From positions 1-64,000 of the forward strand of contig JAGVNJ010000019.1 in NCBI GenBank assembly GCA_020053305.1: 64,000 bases of DNA, read 5' to 3'. Below the pieces are notes generated by a model. That model saw nothing but the letters and a program-made list of their open reading frames with translations, was not told the origin of the DNA and did not search any database. The DNA is from Candidatus Edwardsiibacteriota bacterium. GTDB lineage: Bacteria > Edwardsbacteria > AC1 > EtOH8. The translations under genes and the position numbers were made by a program. Below are positions 39,047-47,930 of the stretch, piece after piece. The stretch's first letter is position 1, and each line of letters begins with the position of its first letter.

Positions 39047-40564
39047 ATGACCAATCAAGAAAAAAATACGTCCGATAGAAAAGAGATCCTGGCCCTCTAC
39101 GATATCAGCCAGATCATCAACTCCATCCCCGATTTCGAGGAGCTGCTCAGCAAGGTGATGGACCTGGTGATATCCACCACCCGGGCCGAACGGGGTTTTA
39201 TGATGCTGCGCGACACCCCCCAGGAGGAGATGTCGGTCAAGGTGGCCAGAAACCTGGAGCAGAAGGATATCGACAATCCCGGGGAGATATCCCAGACCAC
39301 CTTGAACCAGGTGCTGGAAACCGGGGAGCCCCTGCTGACCTCGGATGCCAAGACCGACCCGCGTTTCACCGGCTCCGAAAGCGTGATGCTGTATAATATC
39401 CGGTCGGTGCTGTGCACCCCCTTAAAAAAACAGAATGAGATAATCGGACTGATCTACATCGACAGCCGCACCACCTCCAACGTCTTTACCGATGATGACA
39501 AGGCCTTCCTGGCGGCCTTTGCCAATATGGCGGCCATATCCATAGAGAATGCCCGGCTGCAGGCCCGGCTGCGCCAGGAGAACCTGATCCTTAAAAAGGA
39601 GATCCGGCACCACTACCAGTTCGACAATATCGTCGGGAAGTCGGCCAAGTTCCTGGCGGCCCTTTCCCTGGTGGAGAGGGTGCTGGACAGCACGGTGCCG
39701 GTGCTGATCCAGGGAGAATCCGGGACCGGCAAGGAGCTGATAGCCCGGGCCATCCATTACAACGGGCCGCGCCGCGAAGCCATGTTCCTGGCCCAGTACT
39801 GCGGGGCGCTGCCGGAGACCCTGCTGGAATCCGAACTTTTCGGCTATAAGAAAGGCTCCTTCACCGGGGCCACCGCCAACAAGACGGGGCTTTTCGAGGA
39901 GGCCGACGGGGGCACCTTCTTCCTGGACGAGATCGGCGACATCTCTCCCACCATCCAGGCCAAACTGCTGCGGGTGTTGCAGGACGGCGAGATGCGGAGG
40001 ATCGGAGAGAACAAGAGCATCCGGGTGGATGTCCGGATCATTTCGGCCACCAACCGGAACCTTAAACAGGAGGTGGCCGAGGGCCGTTTCCGGGAGGATC
40101 TCTACTACCGGCTGAACGTGGTCACCATAGACCTGCCGCCGCTGCGCGAAAGACGGGATGATATCCCCCTGCTGATCCATTATTTTCTGGAGAATTCCCA
40201 GCAGGCGGCGGCCAAGAAGATATCGGACCTCACCCGGGAGGCCAAAGAGGCCATGGCCGGGTACTACTGGCCGGGGAACATCCGGGAATTGGAGAATGTG
40301 ATCTCTTATGCCATCGTGATGACCAAGGGCAGCATCATCGGGGTGGAGGACCTGCCGGGCTCGGTGCTGTCTCACAAGCCCCAGGCCGAGCCGGTGGCCA
40401 CCGGAAAAACCATGCACCAGATGGAGCTGGACTATATTCTGTCAACTTTGAAGGCCTGCCAGGGGGATCGCAAGAGGACCGCCAACCAGTTGGGAATAAG
40501 CCTGAGGACCCTGCAGTATAAATTAAAAGAACTGAAGCAGGACGGCCATGCGCTGGAGAAGTGA
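39047..40564 (+). CDS. GAF-domain sigma54-dependent transcriptional activator with Fis-type HTH
   Basis: GESGTGKELIARAIH, GSFTGA loop, GGTFFLDEIGD, WPGNIRELENV, C-terminal HTH. Confidence 0.95.
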   Translation: MTNQEKNTSDRKEILALYDISQIINSIPDFEELLSKVMDLVISTTRAERGFMMLRDTPQEEMSVKVARNLEQKDIDNPGEISQTTLNQVLETGEPLLTSDAKTDPRFTGSESVMLYNIRSVLCTPLKKQNEIIGLIYIDSRTTSNVFTDDDKAFLAAFANMAAISIENARLQARLRQENLILKKEIRHHYQFDNIVGKSAKFLAALSLVERVLDSTVPVLIQGESGTGKELIARAIHYNGPRREAMFLAQYCGALPETLLESELFGYKKGSFTGATANKTGLFEEADGGTFFLDEIGDISPTIQAKLLRVLQDGEMRRIGENKSIRVDVRIISATNRNLKQEVAEGRFREDLYYRLNVVTIDLPPLRERRDDIPLLIHYFLENSQQAAAKKISDLTREAKEAMAGYYWPGNIRELENVISYAIVMTKGSIIGVEDLPGSVLSHKPQAEPVATGKTMHQMELDYILSTLKACQGDRKRTANQLGISLRTLQYKLKELKQDGHALEK

Positions 40565-41645
40565 CTGCCGCTATTTTGCCGGAGTCAGGCCCTGTCAATA
40601 TTCCAGGGAATGCGCCGGATGCAATACCCACCGCCCCTGGAAGGAAAACTGTCTGATAATAAAACTGGCTGCCAAGGGGGACGTGCTGAGAACCACCCCG
40701 CTGGTCTCGGCCCTGAAGCAGCACAGCCCGAATATGAAGATCACCTGGCTGACCGATCACGATGCCGCACCGTTGCTGCATAATAACCCGTCAATTGATG
40801 ATCTGCTTTGTTATCAAGCGGCCTCGCTGACCCAGCTGTCGGCCCAGAGCTTTGACCGGATCATCTGCTTGGACAAGGAGCCCCGGGCCGCCGCCCTGGC
40901 CACCATCCTGGAAGCTGATAAGAAGACCGGTTTCGGCTGGGATCCCAAGGGATTTCTCATTCCGCTGGATAAAAACTCGCGATATCTTTATGATCTGGGA
41001 TTATCGGACCAGCTTAAGTTCCGGGTAAACCGGAAAAGTTATCAGCAACTGGTCATCGAAATGGCCGGCCTGGAATATGCCAATCAAAAATACCAGTATG
41101 TCCCAAGCGAAGAGGAGACCCGTTGGGCTGCCGGCTACCTGGCAAAACTGATCAAGAACAAGAACCGGCTTCCCCTGATCGGCCTGAACACCGGAGTGGG
41201 CAGGGCCTTCCCCACCAAGGCCTGGCCGGCAGACAACTATGCCCGGCTGGCGGCCAGTCTTAAGAAAGAGAGGATCGGCCAGGCTGTTTTGCTGGGCGGC
41301 CCGGACGAAAGGTTCCTGGTTAAAAGGCTGGCAAAAAAAATCCCCGGAGCCATCGTCCTGCCGGCCGATCTTGATATCAGGCAGTTTGCGGCCCTGATAT
41401 CGCTGATGGATATGCTGGTCGGCGCCGACAGCCTGGCCATGCATCTGGGGATCGCCCTGGACAAAAAAGTGATCGCTTTATTCGGCCCTACTTGCGAACA
41501 GGAGATCGATCTGTATGGAAGAGGGGAGAAGCTGTCGGCCGGCGCAGAATGCTCGCCCTGCTACCGGGCCTCCTGCCCTGATCTCAAATGCATGGCCGGA
41601 ATTTCCCCGGGGGACGTGCTGGCCGCGGTAAAGAGAAACCTGTGA
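40548..41645 (+). CDS. glycosyltransferase family 9 protein with Cys-rich N-terminus
   Basis: LIIKLAAKGDVLRTTPLVSAL, LVGADSLAMHLGIALDKKVIALFGPT; CX8CX5CX2C. Confidence 0.87.
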   Translation: MRWRSDCRYFAGVRPCQYSRECAGCNTHRPWKENCLIIKLAAKGDVLRTTPLVSALKQHSPNMKITWLTDHDAAPLLHNNPSIDDLLCYQAASLTQLSAQSFDRIICLDKEPRAAALATILEADKKTGFGWDPKGFLIPLDKNSRYLYDLGLSDQLKFRVNRKSYQQLVIEMAGLEYANQKYQYVPSEEETRWAAGYLAKLIKNKNRLPLIGLNTGVGRAFPTKAWPADNYARLAASLKKERIGQAVLLGGPDERFLVKRLAKKIPGAIVLPADLDIRQFAALISLMDMLVGADSLAMHLGIALDKKVIALFGPTCEQEIDLYGRGEKLSAGAECSPCYRASCPDLKCMAGISPGDVLAAVKRNL

Positions 41646-41647
41646 CC

Positions 41648-42541
41648 ATGGAATTCAGCGTAGGCATTGCGGCATATAACGAGGCGGCCAATATCGGCAG
41701 ATTACTGGACCGCCTCTTGATATATCAGCGTGGCGATTCCGGGCTGGCCGAGATACTGGTGGTGGCCTCCGGCTGCACCGACCAGACCGAGGACATAGTC
41801 AGGACATACGCTGCCCGGGACCAAAGGGTACGGCTGATCACCCAGCCCCGGCGGGAGGGAAAGGCCTCGGCGGTCAATCTTTTCATCGAGAATTCCGTTC
41901 ACGATCTGCTGGTGCTGATGAGCGCCGACGTCCTGCCGGATGATGGCGCTCTGATTCATCTGATAGCGTCGTTTTCCGCTGACAAGGTGGGAATTACTGC
42001 CGGCAGGATCATTCCTCGGAACGATCGGACCAGTTTCATGGGCTTCTATGTGAACCTATTCTGGTCGCTTCATCATCGTATTGCGCTGAAGAGCTTCAAG
42101 GCCGGCGAAGTAGTGGCCTTTCGCAAGGTAATTGACGCCATTCCGAACGACACCGCTACCGACGAGACCTGGATAGTCCTATTGGTGCAGGAGAGAGGGT
42201 ATTTCCCCAAATACATACCTCAAGCCGTTTTCAGGAACAGAGGGCCGGACAATATCCGCGATTTCCTCAAGGTCCGGCGGCGGCACCTGGTAGGATACTA
42301 TCATCTTTTGAAACTGAGGCCCGACTGGAAACTTCCCGACACCATGGACAATTTCAAGGTATTGAAGCTATTAAAAAATGAGGTATTGTTCAGCCCCAGG
42401 AACATGGTTTATCTGATGGGCTCCCTGTTCTTGGAATTATGGGCCAGGACGATGGCCCGGTATGATTTTTATCTGGCCAAGAGAAACCCTTATGTGTGGG
42501 ATATGGCTGCCTCCACCAAAGATCCGGAGGGCAAGAAGTGA
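41648..42541 (+). CDS. glycosyltransferase family 2 protein
   Basis: FSVGIAAYNEAANIGRLLDRLL, ILVVASGCTDQTEDIV. Confidence 0.9.
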   Translation: MEFSVGIAAYNEAANIGRLLDRLLIYQRGDSGLAEILVVASGCTDQTEDIVRTYAARDQRVRLITQPRREGKASAVNLFIENSVHDLLVLMSADVLPDDGALIHLIASFSADKVGITAGRIIPRNDRTSFMGFYVNLFWSLHHRIALKSFKAGEVVAFRKVIDAIPNDTATDETWIVLLVQERGYFPKYIPQAVFRNRGPDNIRDFLKVRRRHLVGYYHLLKLRPDWKLPDTMDNFKVLKLLKNEVLFSPRNMVYLMGSLFLELWARTMARYDFYLAKRNPYVWDMAASTKDPEGKK

Positions 42542-43602
42542 ACCACGTCGCCGGACAAATACCCTACCGGATGTTCCGGGCCTGGGGATGGCCGGTGGTC
42601 CTGCCGCTGAACTACACCATCAGCCTGACCACCCGGTGCAATTACCGCTGCGCCACCTGCCGGATATATGAGTCGCATCTTTCCGCGATGACCATCGATG
42701 AATATCGGAAGCTTTTCATCTCCCTGGGGCGTTCGCCCTACTGGGTCACTTTCTCCGGTGGCGAGCCTTTTTTGAGGGACGATCTGGGTGACATCGTTGA
42801 TCTGTGCTGCAGGGTATGCCGTCCCCGACTGGTGAACATCCCGACCAACGGAAGCCTGCCCCAAAGGACGGCGGAAGTGATGAAGGAGCTGGCCATCCGG
42901 CATCCCGGGGTGGATTTCATCGTCAATGTTTCCCTGGATTCAACCGGGGAGGAACAGAACAGCATCCGCGGCAGCGGGGATGCCTGGAGTAATGCCGTCA
43001 CCACCATCGAGGCCCTGAAGAAGGACCAGCCGGCCAATCTCCTGATAGGAATCGGCACGGTCATCTCCAAAAGCAACCTCGATGGGTTCATCGAGCGGCG
43101 AAAAGAGCTGGCTGAACTGGGGGCCAATTCCATGGTGGCCGAGGTGGCCGAAACCCGGGCCGAGCTGCTGAACCAGGGCCTGGACATCACCCCGTCCCCG
43201 GAGGAATATAAGCCGATAGCCGATCATCTGATCAAAGATATCAACTTAAACAAGAAGAAGGGTTGGGCCGGGATCGCCCAGTCATTCCGCCGGCAGTACT
43301 ACGGTTATGTTTACAGGATACTGCAGGGCCAAAGCGGCCTGCCTTGCTATGCCGGATTTGCCTCGGCCCAGATAATGCCGGACGGCGCGGTCTGGGGCTG
43401 CTGCATCAAGGGCGATGTGATGGGTCGGCTGGCTGATCACGGCTTTAATTTCAAAAAGCTGTGGGGCTCGCCCCAGGCCAGCCAAACAAGGAAAATGATC
43501 AAAGCCAGAAAATGCGCCTGCCCCCTGGCCAGTGCTTCGTACACCAATATGATATTCGACCTTCCGGCCTCCCTGAAAGTGATCCGGGATATGATCTTCT
43601 AA
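42538..43602 (+). CDS. radical SAM protein
   Basis: CNYRCATC, FSGGEPFLRDDL; C-terminal Cys residues. Confidence 0.92.
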   Translation: MNHVAGQIPYRMFRAWGWPVVLPLNYTISLTTRCNYRCATCRIYESHLSAMTIDEYRKLFISLGRSPYWVTFSGGEPFLRDDLGDIVDLCCRVCRPRLVNIPTNGSLPQRTAEVMKELAIRHPGVDFIVNVSLDSTGEEQNSIRGSGDAWSNAVTTIEALKKDQPANLLIGIGTVISKSNLDGFIERRKELAELGANSMVAEVAETRAELLNQGLDITPSPEEYKPIADHLIKDINLNKKKGWAGIAQSFRRQYYGYVYRILQGQSGLPCYAGFASAQIMPDGAVWGCCIKGDVMGRLADHGFNFKKLWGSPQASQTRKMIKARKCACPLASASYTNMIFDLPASLKVIRDMIF

Positions 43603-43621
43603 CAATATTGATATATCCCCA

Positions 43622-44623
43622 ATGATTCGTTTTATAATATCCCTGATCAAACAAACGACCGCCGTTGTTCTGTGGCTGTTGCTGAATATTCCGCTTAACA
43701 TCTTTATTCTGTTTGTTTTTATACGGCAGGTCCTGTCGGGCAGAAAACCGGTCGTCACGGAACCGGTTCCTGACGATTCCGATGCCCGGATCAGGCTTTT
43801 TGTGGAGAATAACCTTAGATATATGGCCCCCCGCCGGGGGGACGAAGGGCTGGGGACGAAGTACGAAAGAATAATGGTTGACGGCCTGCTGGGCCGGATA
43901 GCCGGACAGTACGGAATAAAATCAGCCCTGGAATCTCCGGCCGACGGCATAACCGGGATCCCGGGGGCCAATAGCCTGGCGCTGGCCGGTCATTTGTCCC
44001 GGCCGATGAACTTGACCAATCCCTCCTTGCTATTATTGCAGGAAGCCGGGGCCACCTGGAAGGGCAAGGGTCTGGGCGACCAGGTCCGCATTATTCAAAG
44101 CCGGGTGGCGGCGCTGCCCTTTGCCGATGGGAGCCATGAGCTGTCCTGGAGCTTCTGCATGCTGGAAAAGATGAATGATCCGGTGGCATATCTAAAAGAG
44201 CTGTCCCGGGTGAGCTCAAAGATCGTCCTGATGGTCACCATCAACAATAACAACTTGGGGAATGCCCTGCACCGGCGCTATCATGCGATAAGAAAAACGC
44301 CCTGGGATCACGGTCGTATCGACATGACCAGAACGTTCGGGATGATAAATGCCTTTGCCCAGGCTGGCCTGGAGATTCTGGAGACCGGGGCGGTCGACGT
44401 TCCTCCCTCGATGGACACCCAGGATATGCCCTTGAAGGATGATATCGCAGCGGTGGTCCGGTTGTTCGGAAGGAAATGGGAATGGGGACTGCACAATAAA
44501 GCCGAAAATAAATCCGATCTGCTGGGTTGCTTTTGTTGGCTGGAGGCCAATCTGCCGCTCTGGTTCAAGAGGCTCAATGCCCACCATATATATGTCATCG
44601 GAAAAGTAAGGGACGGATCATAG
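43622..44623 (+). CDS. putative methyltransferase with N-terminal TM helix
   Basis: TM at N-terminus; VAALPFADGSHELSWSFCMLEKMNDPVAYLKELSRV. Confidence 0.6.
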   Translation: MIRFIISLIKQTTAVVLWLLLNIPLNIFILFVFIRQVLSGRKPVVTEPVPDDSDARIRLFVENNLRYMAPRRGDEGLGTKYERIMVDGLLGRIAGQYGIKSALESPADGITGIPGANSLALAGHLSRPMNLTNPSLLLLQEAGATWKGKGLGDQVRIIQSRVAALPFADGSHELSWSFCMLEKMNDPVAYLKELSRVSSKIVLMVTINNNNLGNALHRRYHAIRKTPWDHGRIDMTRTFGMINAFAQAGLEILETGAVDVPPSMDTQDMPLKDDIAAVVRLFGRKWEWGLHNKAENKSDLLGCFCWLEANLPLWFKRLNAHHIYVIGKVRDGS

Positions 44624-44629
44624 ATCATT

Positions 44630-45700
44630 ATGCCCAAAACAAAGGTCTCCTATCCCTGGGGAAATAATTATTTCTGGAATCTGCTGAAACGGTTCGTATT
44701 TACGCCATATTTCAGCTGCCGGAAATTTTATAATCTGATGCTGGGCTCGGCCCAGAATTTCCTGCTTCCCGAAAGGGCCTTTGCCCGGCCGGTAAAGATG
44801 ATCATCGAGCCATCCGGCCGGTGCAATCTGAATTGCCCGCTGTGTCCAACCGGCCGGAGGCTGGACGGCAGAAAAGAAACCAATCTGGGGCTCGATATTT
44901 TTAAAAAAGCCGTCGACCCTTTGATTCCGTATCTTTACGAAGTATATTTGTATAACTGGGGCGAGCCCCTGCTGAACCCCAGACTGTTCGAGATGGTCAG
45001 ATACTGTTCCCAAAGGCGCATTCGGACGGTGGTCTCCACCAATCTGACGCTTTTTGAAAACCGGATGATGAACCCCCTGATGGAATCCGGGCTGGATACC
45101 CTGATAGTATCCCTTGACGGGGTCTCGGCCGGAAGCTATTTACAATACCGCCGTCGGGGGGATTTTGAAAAGGTCATCGGAAATCTGAAATCCATCGCCC
45201 ACGAGAGGGCCCGGCTGGGGGCCAGACGGCCCCGGTTGATATGGCAGTTCATCGTATTTGGTCACAATGAGTCTGAGATCCCCCAGGCCATCGCTATGGC
45301 GAAACAGCTGGGGATCGATGAGATCAAATTCATCGCTCCTTTTGCAAGAATGGATACCCTGGCTTATAGCGCTGCCGATATGAAACGGGAGGAATTAGAT
45401 GATTATCTGCCACGGGACCAGCGGTATCACTTATACCTGTCCAATAAAAAAGCCCCTCGAAAAGCTGTTCCCTGTCCCTTTCTGTGGAACCAGATAGCTA
45501 TAAGGACCGACGGGGGCGTTGCTCCCTGTTGCGGCAGTTATCATAAGGATGATGATTTCGGCTCCCTGTCCAACAGCGACATCATGGCCGTATGGAATAA
45601 TGAAAAATATCAACAGGCCCGAAAAACATTGAGGACCGGAGGATGGTTTAAAAGCCATACCATTTGTGATCAATGCATAATAAACGACCCCTACAAATAA
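44630..45700 (+). CDS. radical SAM/SPASM-like protein
   Basis: EPSGRCNLNCPLCPTG; C-terminal CPFLW...CCGSY...CDQC. Confidence 0.92.
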   Translation: MPKTKVSYPWGNNYFWNLLKRFVFTPYFSCRKFYNLMLGSAQNFLLPERAFARPVKMIIEPSGRCNLNCPLCPTGRRLDGRKETNLGLDIFKKAVDPLIPYLYEVYLYNWGEPLLNPRLFEMVRYCSQRRIRTVVSTNLTLFENRMMNPLMESGLDTLIVSLDGVSAGSYLQYRRRGDFEKVIGNLKSIAHERARLGARRPRLIWQFIVFGHNESEIPQAIAMAKQLGIDEIKFIAPFARMDTLAYSAADMKREELDDYLPRDQRYHLYLSNKKAPRKAVPCPFLWNQIAIRTDGGVAPCCGSYHKDDDFGSLSNSDIMAVWNNEKYQQARKTLRTGGWFKSHTICDQCIINDPYK

Positions 45701-45701
45701 G

Positions 45702-46853
45702 ATGCCCGATATATATTTAAAAAAATTCAAACACCTTTCGCATTTCACCGGTTGGCTGAAAGGACTGCCGTTGGATATCCCCCTGGACCGCCCGGTGGTG
45801 CTGAAGCCCAATCTGGTCTATCCCATCAGTTGGAAAAGCGGGGTGGTCAGCGATGTCCGGCTGGTCGGGATGCTGATAGAACACCTGAGGGAGCTGGGGG
45901 TAAGATCAATCACTATGGCCGAGGGACCCGGGCTGGGGGTGGATGCCGCCGAGGCCTTTATTCAGAGCGGTTTTTCGGCCCTGTCCCGGGAAATGAATGT
46001 CCCCCTGATCGACCTGAATAAGGCCAAACGCTATTCCGTAAAATGGTACGACGGGGAACTGCAGCTTCCGGAGATATTCCGGGATGCCTATTATATAAAT
46101 CTTCCCAAGCTCAAGACCCATTTGAACACCTTGGTAACCCTGAGTCTGAAGAACCAGAAGGGATTATTGGCCCATACCGACAAGAAAATATTTCACCGGA
46201 ACGGGCTGCACCGCCCGGTGGCCGAACTGCTTTCAGCGGTCAGGCCCGATCTGACGATTTTGGACGGATTTCTGGCCCTGGAGGGGGACGGTCCTCTGGC
46301 CGGGGGCCGCAAGGTCAAGCTGGGGGCCATTGTTATCGGGACCGACCCGGTGGCGGTGGACAGCGCCGGCTGCCGGTTGATGGGCATAGACCCTATGGAG
46401 GTCGAGCATCTGAAGCTGGCATGCGAAATGGGGCTGGGCAGCGTCGAGCCTGTCATTATAGGGGACCAGTTAAAAGATTGCGCCAGAATTTTCAAACGGC
46501 CGGAGATGGAACTGCTCCGGATCATGGGCCTGCATAACCAGCGGACCCCGCTGGCCTGCAGTATGTGCGGAGGAGCGGCCCGGGAGGGTTTGATCTCCTC
46601 GGCAAAAAAACCCGGCAAGTGGGTCAGGAACCTGATGCCGGTGCTGTGGCAGATGGCCTTCGGCCGGATAAACTTCGTGTACGGCCGGGAGGCATCCCTG
46701 CCCAAAGATCGCCAGAAAGTGATCGCAGTCGGCGACTGTACCCGGCATCTTAAGGATGACCCCGGCGTGATCTGGGTGGAGGGCTGCCCGCCTTCGCCCG
46801 AGATGCTGGTGGTGGCCTTTGGTAAACTAAGGAAAAGAAGGAAGTGTGTATAA
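45702..46853 (+). CDS. DUF362 domain-containing protein
   Basis: VVLKPNLVYP, PKLKTHLNTLVTLSLKNQKGLL, IGTDPVAVDSAGCRLMG. Confidence 0.88.
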   Translation: MPDIYLKKFKHLSHFTGWLKGLPLDIPLDRPVVLKPNLVYPISWKSGVVSDVRLVGMLIEHLRELGVRSITMAEGPGLGVDAAEAFIQSGFSALSREMNVPLIDLNKAKRYSVKWYDGELQLPEIFRDAYYINLPKLKTHLNTLVTLSLKNQKGLLAHTDKKIFHRNGLHRPVAELLSAVRPDLTILDGFLALEGDGPLAGGRKVKLGAIVIGTDPVAVDSAGCRLMGIDPMEVEHLKLACEMGLGSVEPVIIGDQLKDCARIFKRPEMELLRIMGLHNQRTPLACSMCGGAAREGLISSAKKPGKWVRNLMPVLWQMAFGRINFVYGREASLPKDRQKVIAVGDCTRHLKDDPGVIWVEGCPPSPEMLVVAFGKLRKRRKCV

Positions 46854-46961
46854 AAATAAACCTATACGCTATTTACGAGGAACCTTCCGGAGCCCCACAC
46901 ATAAGGATGTACTTGTCGCAACAAATAAATGCAGTCTATAAAACCAATTAAATATTCACCA

Positions 46962-47444
46962 ATGAATCAGAATAACTTTGCGTTTATTGACAGCCAGAAC
47001 CTGAATCTGGCGATACGAGAGCAAGAATGGAAGCTGGACTATAAACGGTTCCGCGTCTATCTCCATGACAAATACCATGTGACGAAGGCATTTCTGTTCA
47101 TCGGGTTTGTCAGCACCAACCAGGACCTGTATCTGTCGTTGCAGGATTACGGTTACCTGCTGGTTTTCAAGCCGACGCTGTATCTGCCCAGCGGCAAGGT
47201 GAAAGGCAACGTCGACGCCGAGCTGGTGCTGCATACCATGATCGAGTACCCGAACTATGACAAGGCGGTGGTCGTTACCGGCGACGGGGATTTTTACTGC
47301 CTGGTCGACCATTTAAAAAAGCACGACAAGCTGGAGAAGCTGATCGTGCCCGATGAAAAACGGTATTCCTCACTGCTGCGGCGGTTCATTCCGGACATCG
47401 CCTTTATGAACGGCCTGCGCGCCAAGCTGGAATACCGTAAATGA
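46962..47444 (+). CDS. NYN domain (LabA-like, PIN-fold) protein
   Basis: NFAFIDSQNLNLAI, GNVDAELVLHTMIE, KAVVVTGDGDFYCLVDHLKK. Confidence 0.85.
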   Translation: MNQNNFAFIDSQNLNLAIREQEWKLDYKRFRVYLHDKYHVTKAFLFIGFVSTNQDLYLSLQDYGYLLVFKPTLYLPSGKVKGNVDAELVLHTMIEYPNYDKAVVVTGDGDFYCLVDHLKKHDKLEKLIVPDEKRYSSLLRRFIPDIAFMNGLRAKLEYRK

Positions 47445-47448
47445 AAAA

Positions 47449-47488
47449 GGGGACATTAACCTTCGGACGAGCCTTAGGTGTGGTCCCC
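47449..47488. repeat. imperfect hairpin GGGGACATTAACCT / AGGTGTGGTCCCC
   Basis: Read directly between two genes. Confidence 0.45.
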
Positions 47489-47561
47489 CATCGTGATTCA
47501 ACTATATTATAATGCCGGGCGGCCGTCTTGTCAAGTAATTATTCAAAATATTTTTAGCATT

Positions 47562-47906
47562 ATGATCAACCGCAGCGTAGTAATAGTCAAGGCCAGGCAG
47601 CCTTTTGTTAACTGGCTGGCGATGCTGCCCGATTCCGTCGCCGTATGCCTGGAGGAGCTTAACCAGGAACCCAACGCGTACCTGATACCGGAATACGAAG
47701 AGGAAGCGGAACGGGAGGGGATAATGTGGAATTATTCCCTGGAAATATTCGAACAGCAAATCTACGAATGGAGCCGGGACAAAAACACATGGCCGGCGAT
47801 AATGGACTATGTGGCCTTTAAACAATGGTTCCAGCTGGAATATGCGCCGTTTGTTTTTGACATAGCCGGTGACATAGCCATGCTGTTCGATGACGAGGAT
47901 GAGTAA
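47562..47906 (+). CDS. conserved hypothetical acidic protein
   Basis: INRSVVIVKARQPFVNWLAMLPD...WPAIMDYVAFKQWFQLEY; internal ATG. Confidence 0.6.
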   Translation: MINRSVVIVKARQPFVNWLAMLPDSVAVCLEELNQEPNAYLIPEYEEEAEREGIMWNYSLEIFEQQIYEWSRDKNTWPAIMDYVAFKQWFQLEYAPFVFDIAGDIAMLFDDEDE

Positions 47907-47930
47907 AAGATAGGAAATGATTATATTGCC

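Noticed and set aside
39422-40417. 331-aa minus-strand ORF
   Set aside because: Antisense shadow of the sigma54 activator.
42538-46853. RiPP cluster with a precursor peptide next to the radical SAM genes
   Set aside because: No short precursor-like ORF with a plausible leader/core in the sparse gaps; kept only as a test to run.
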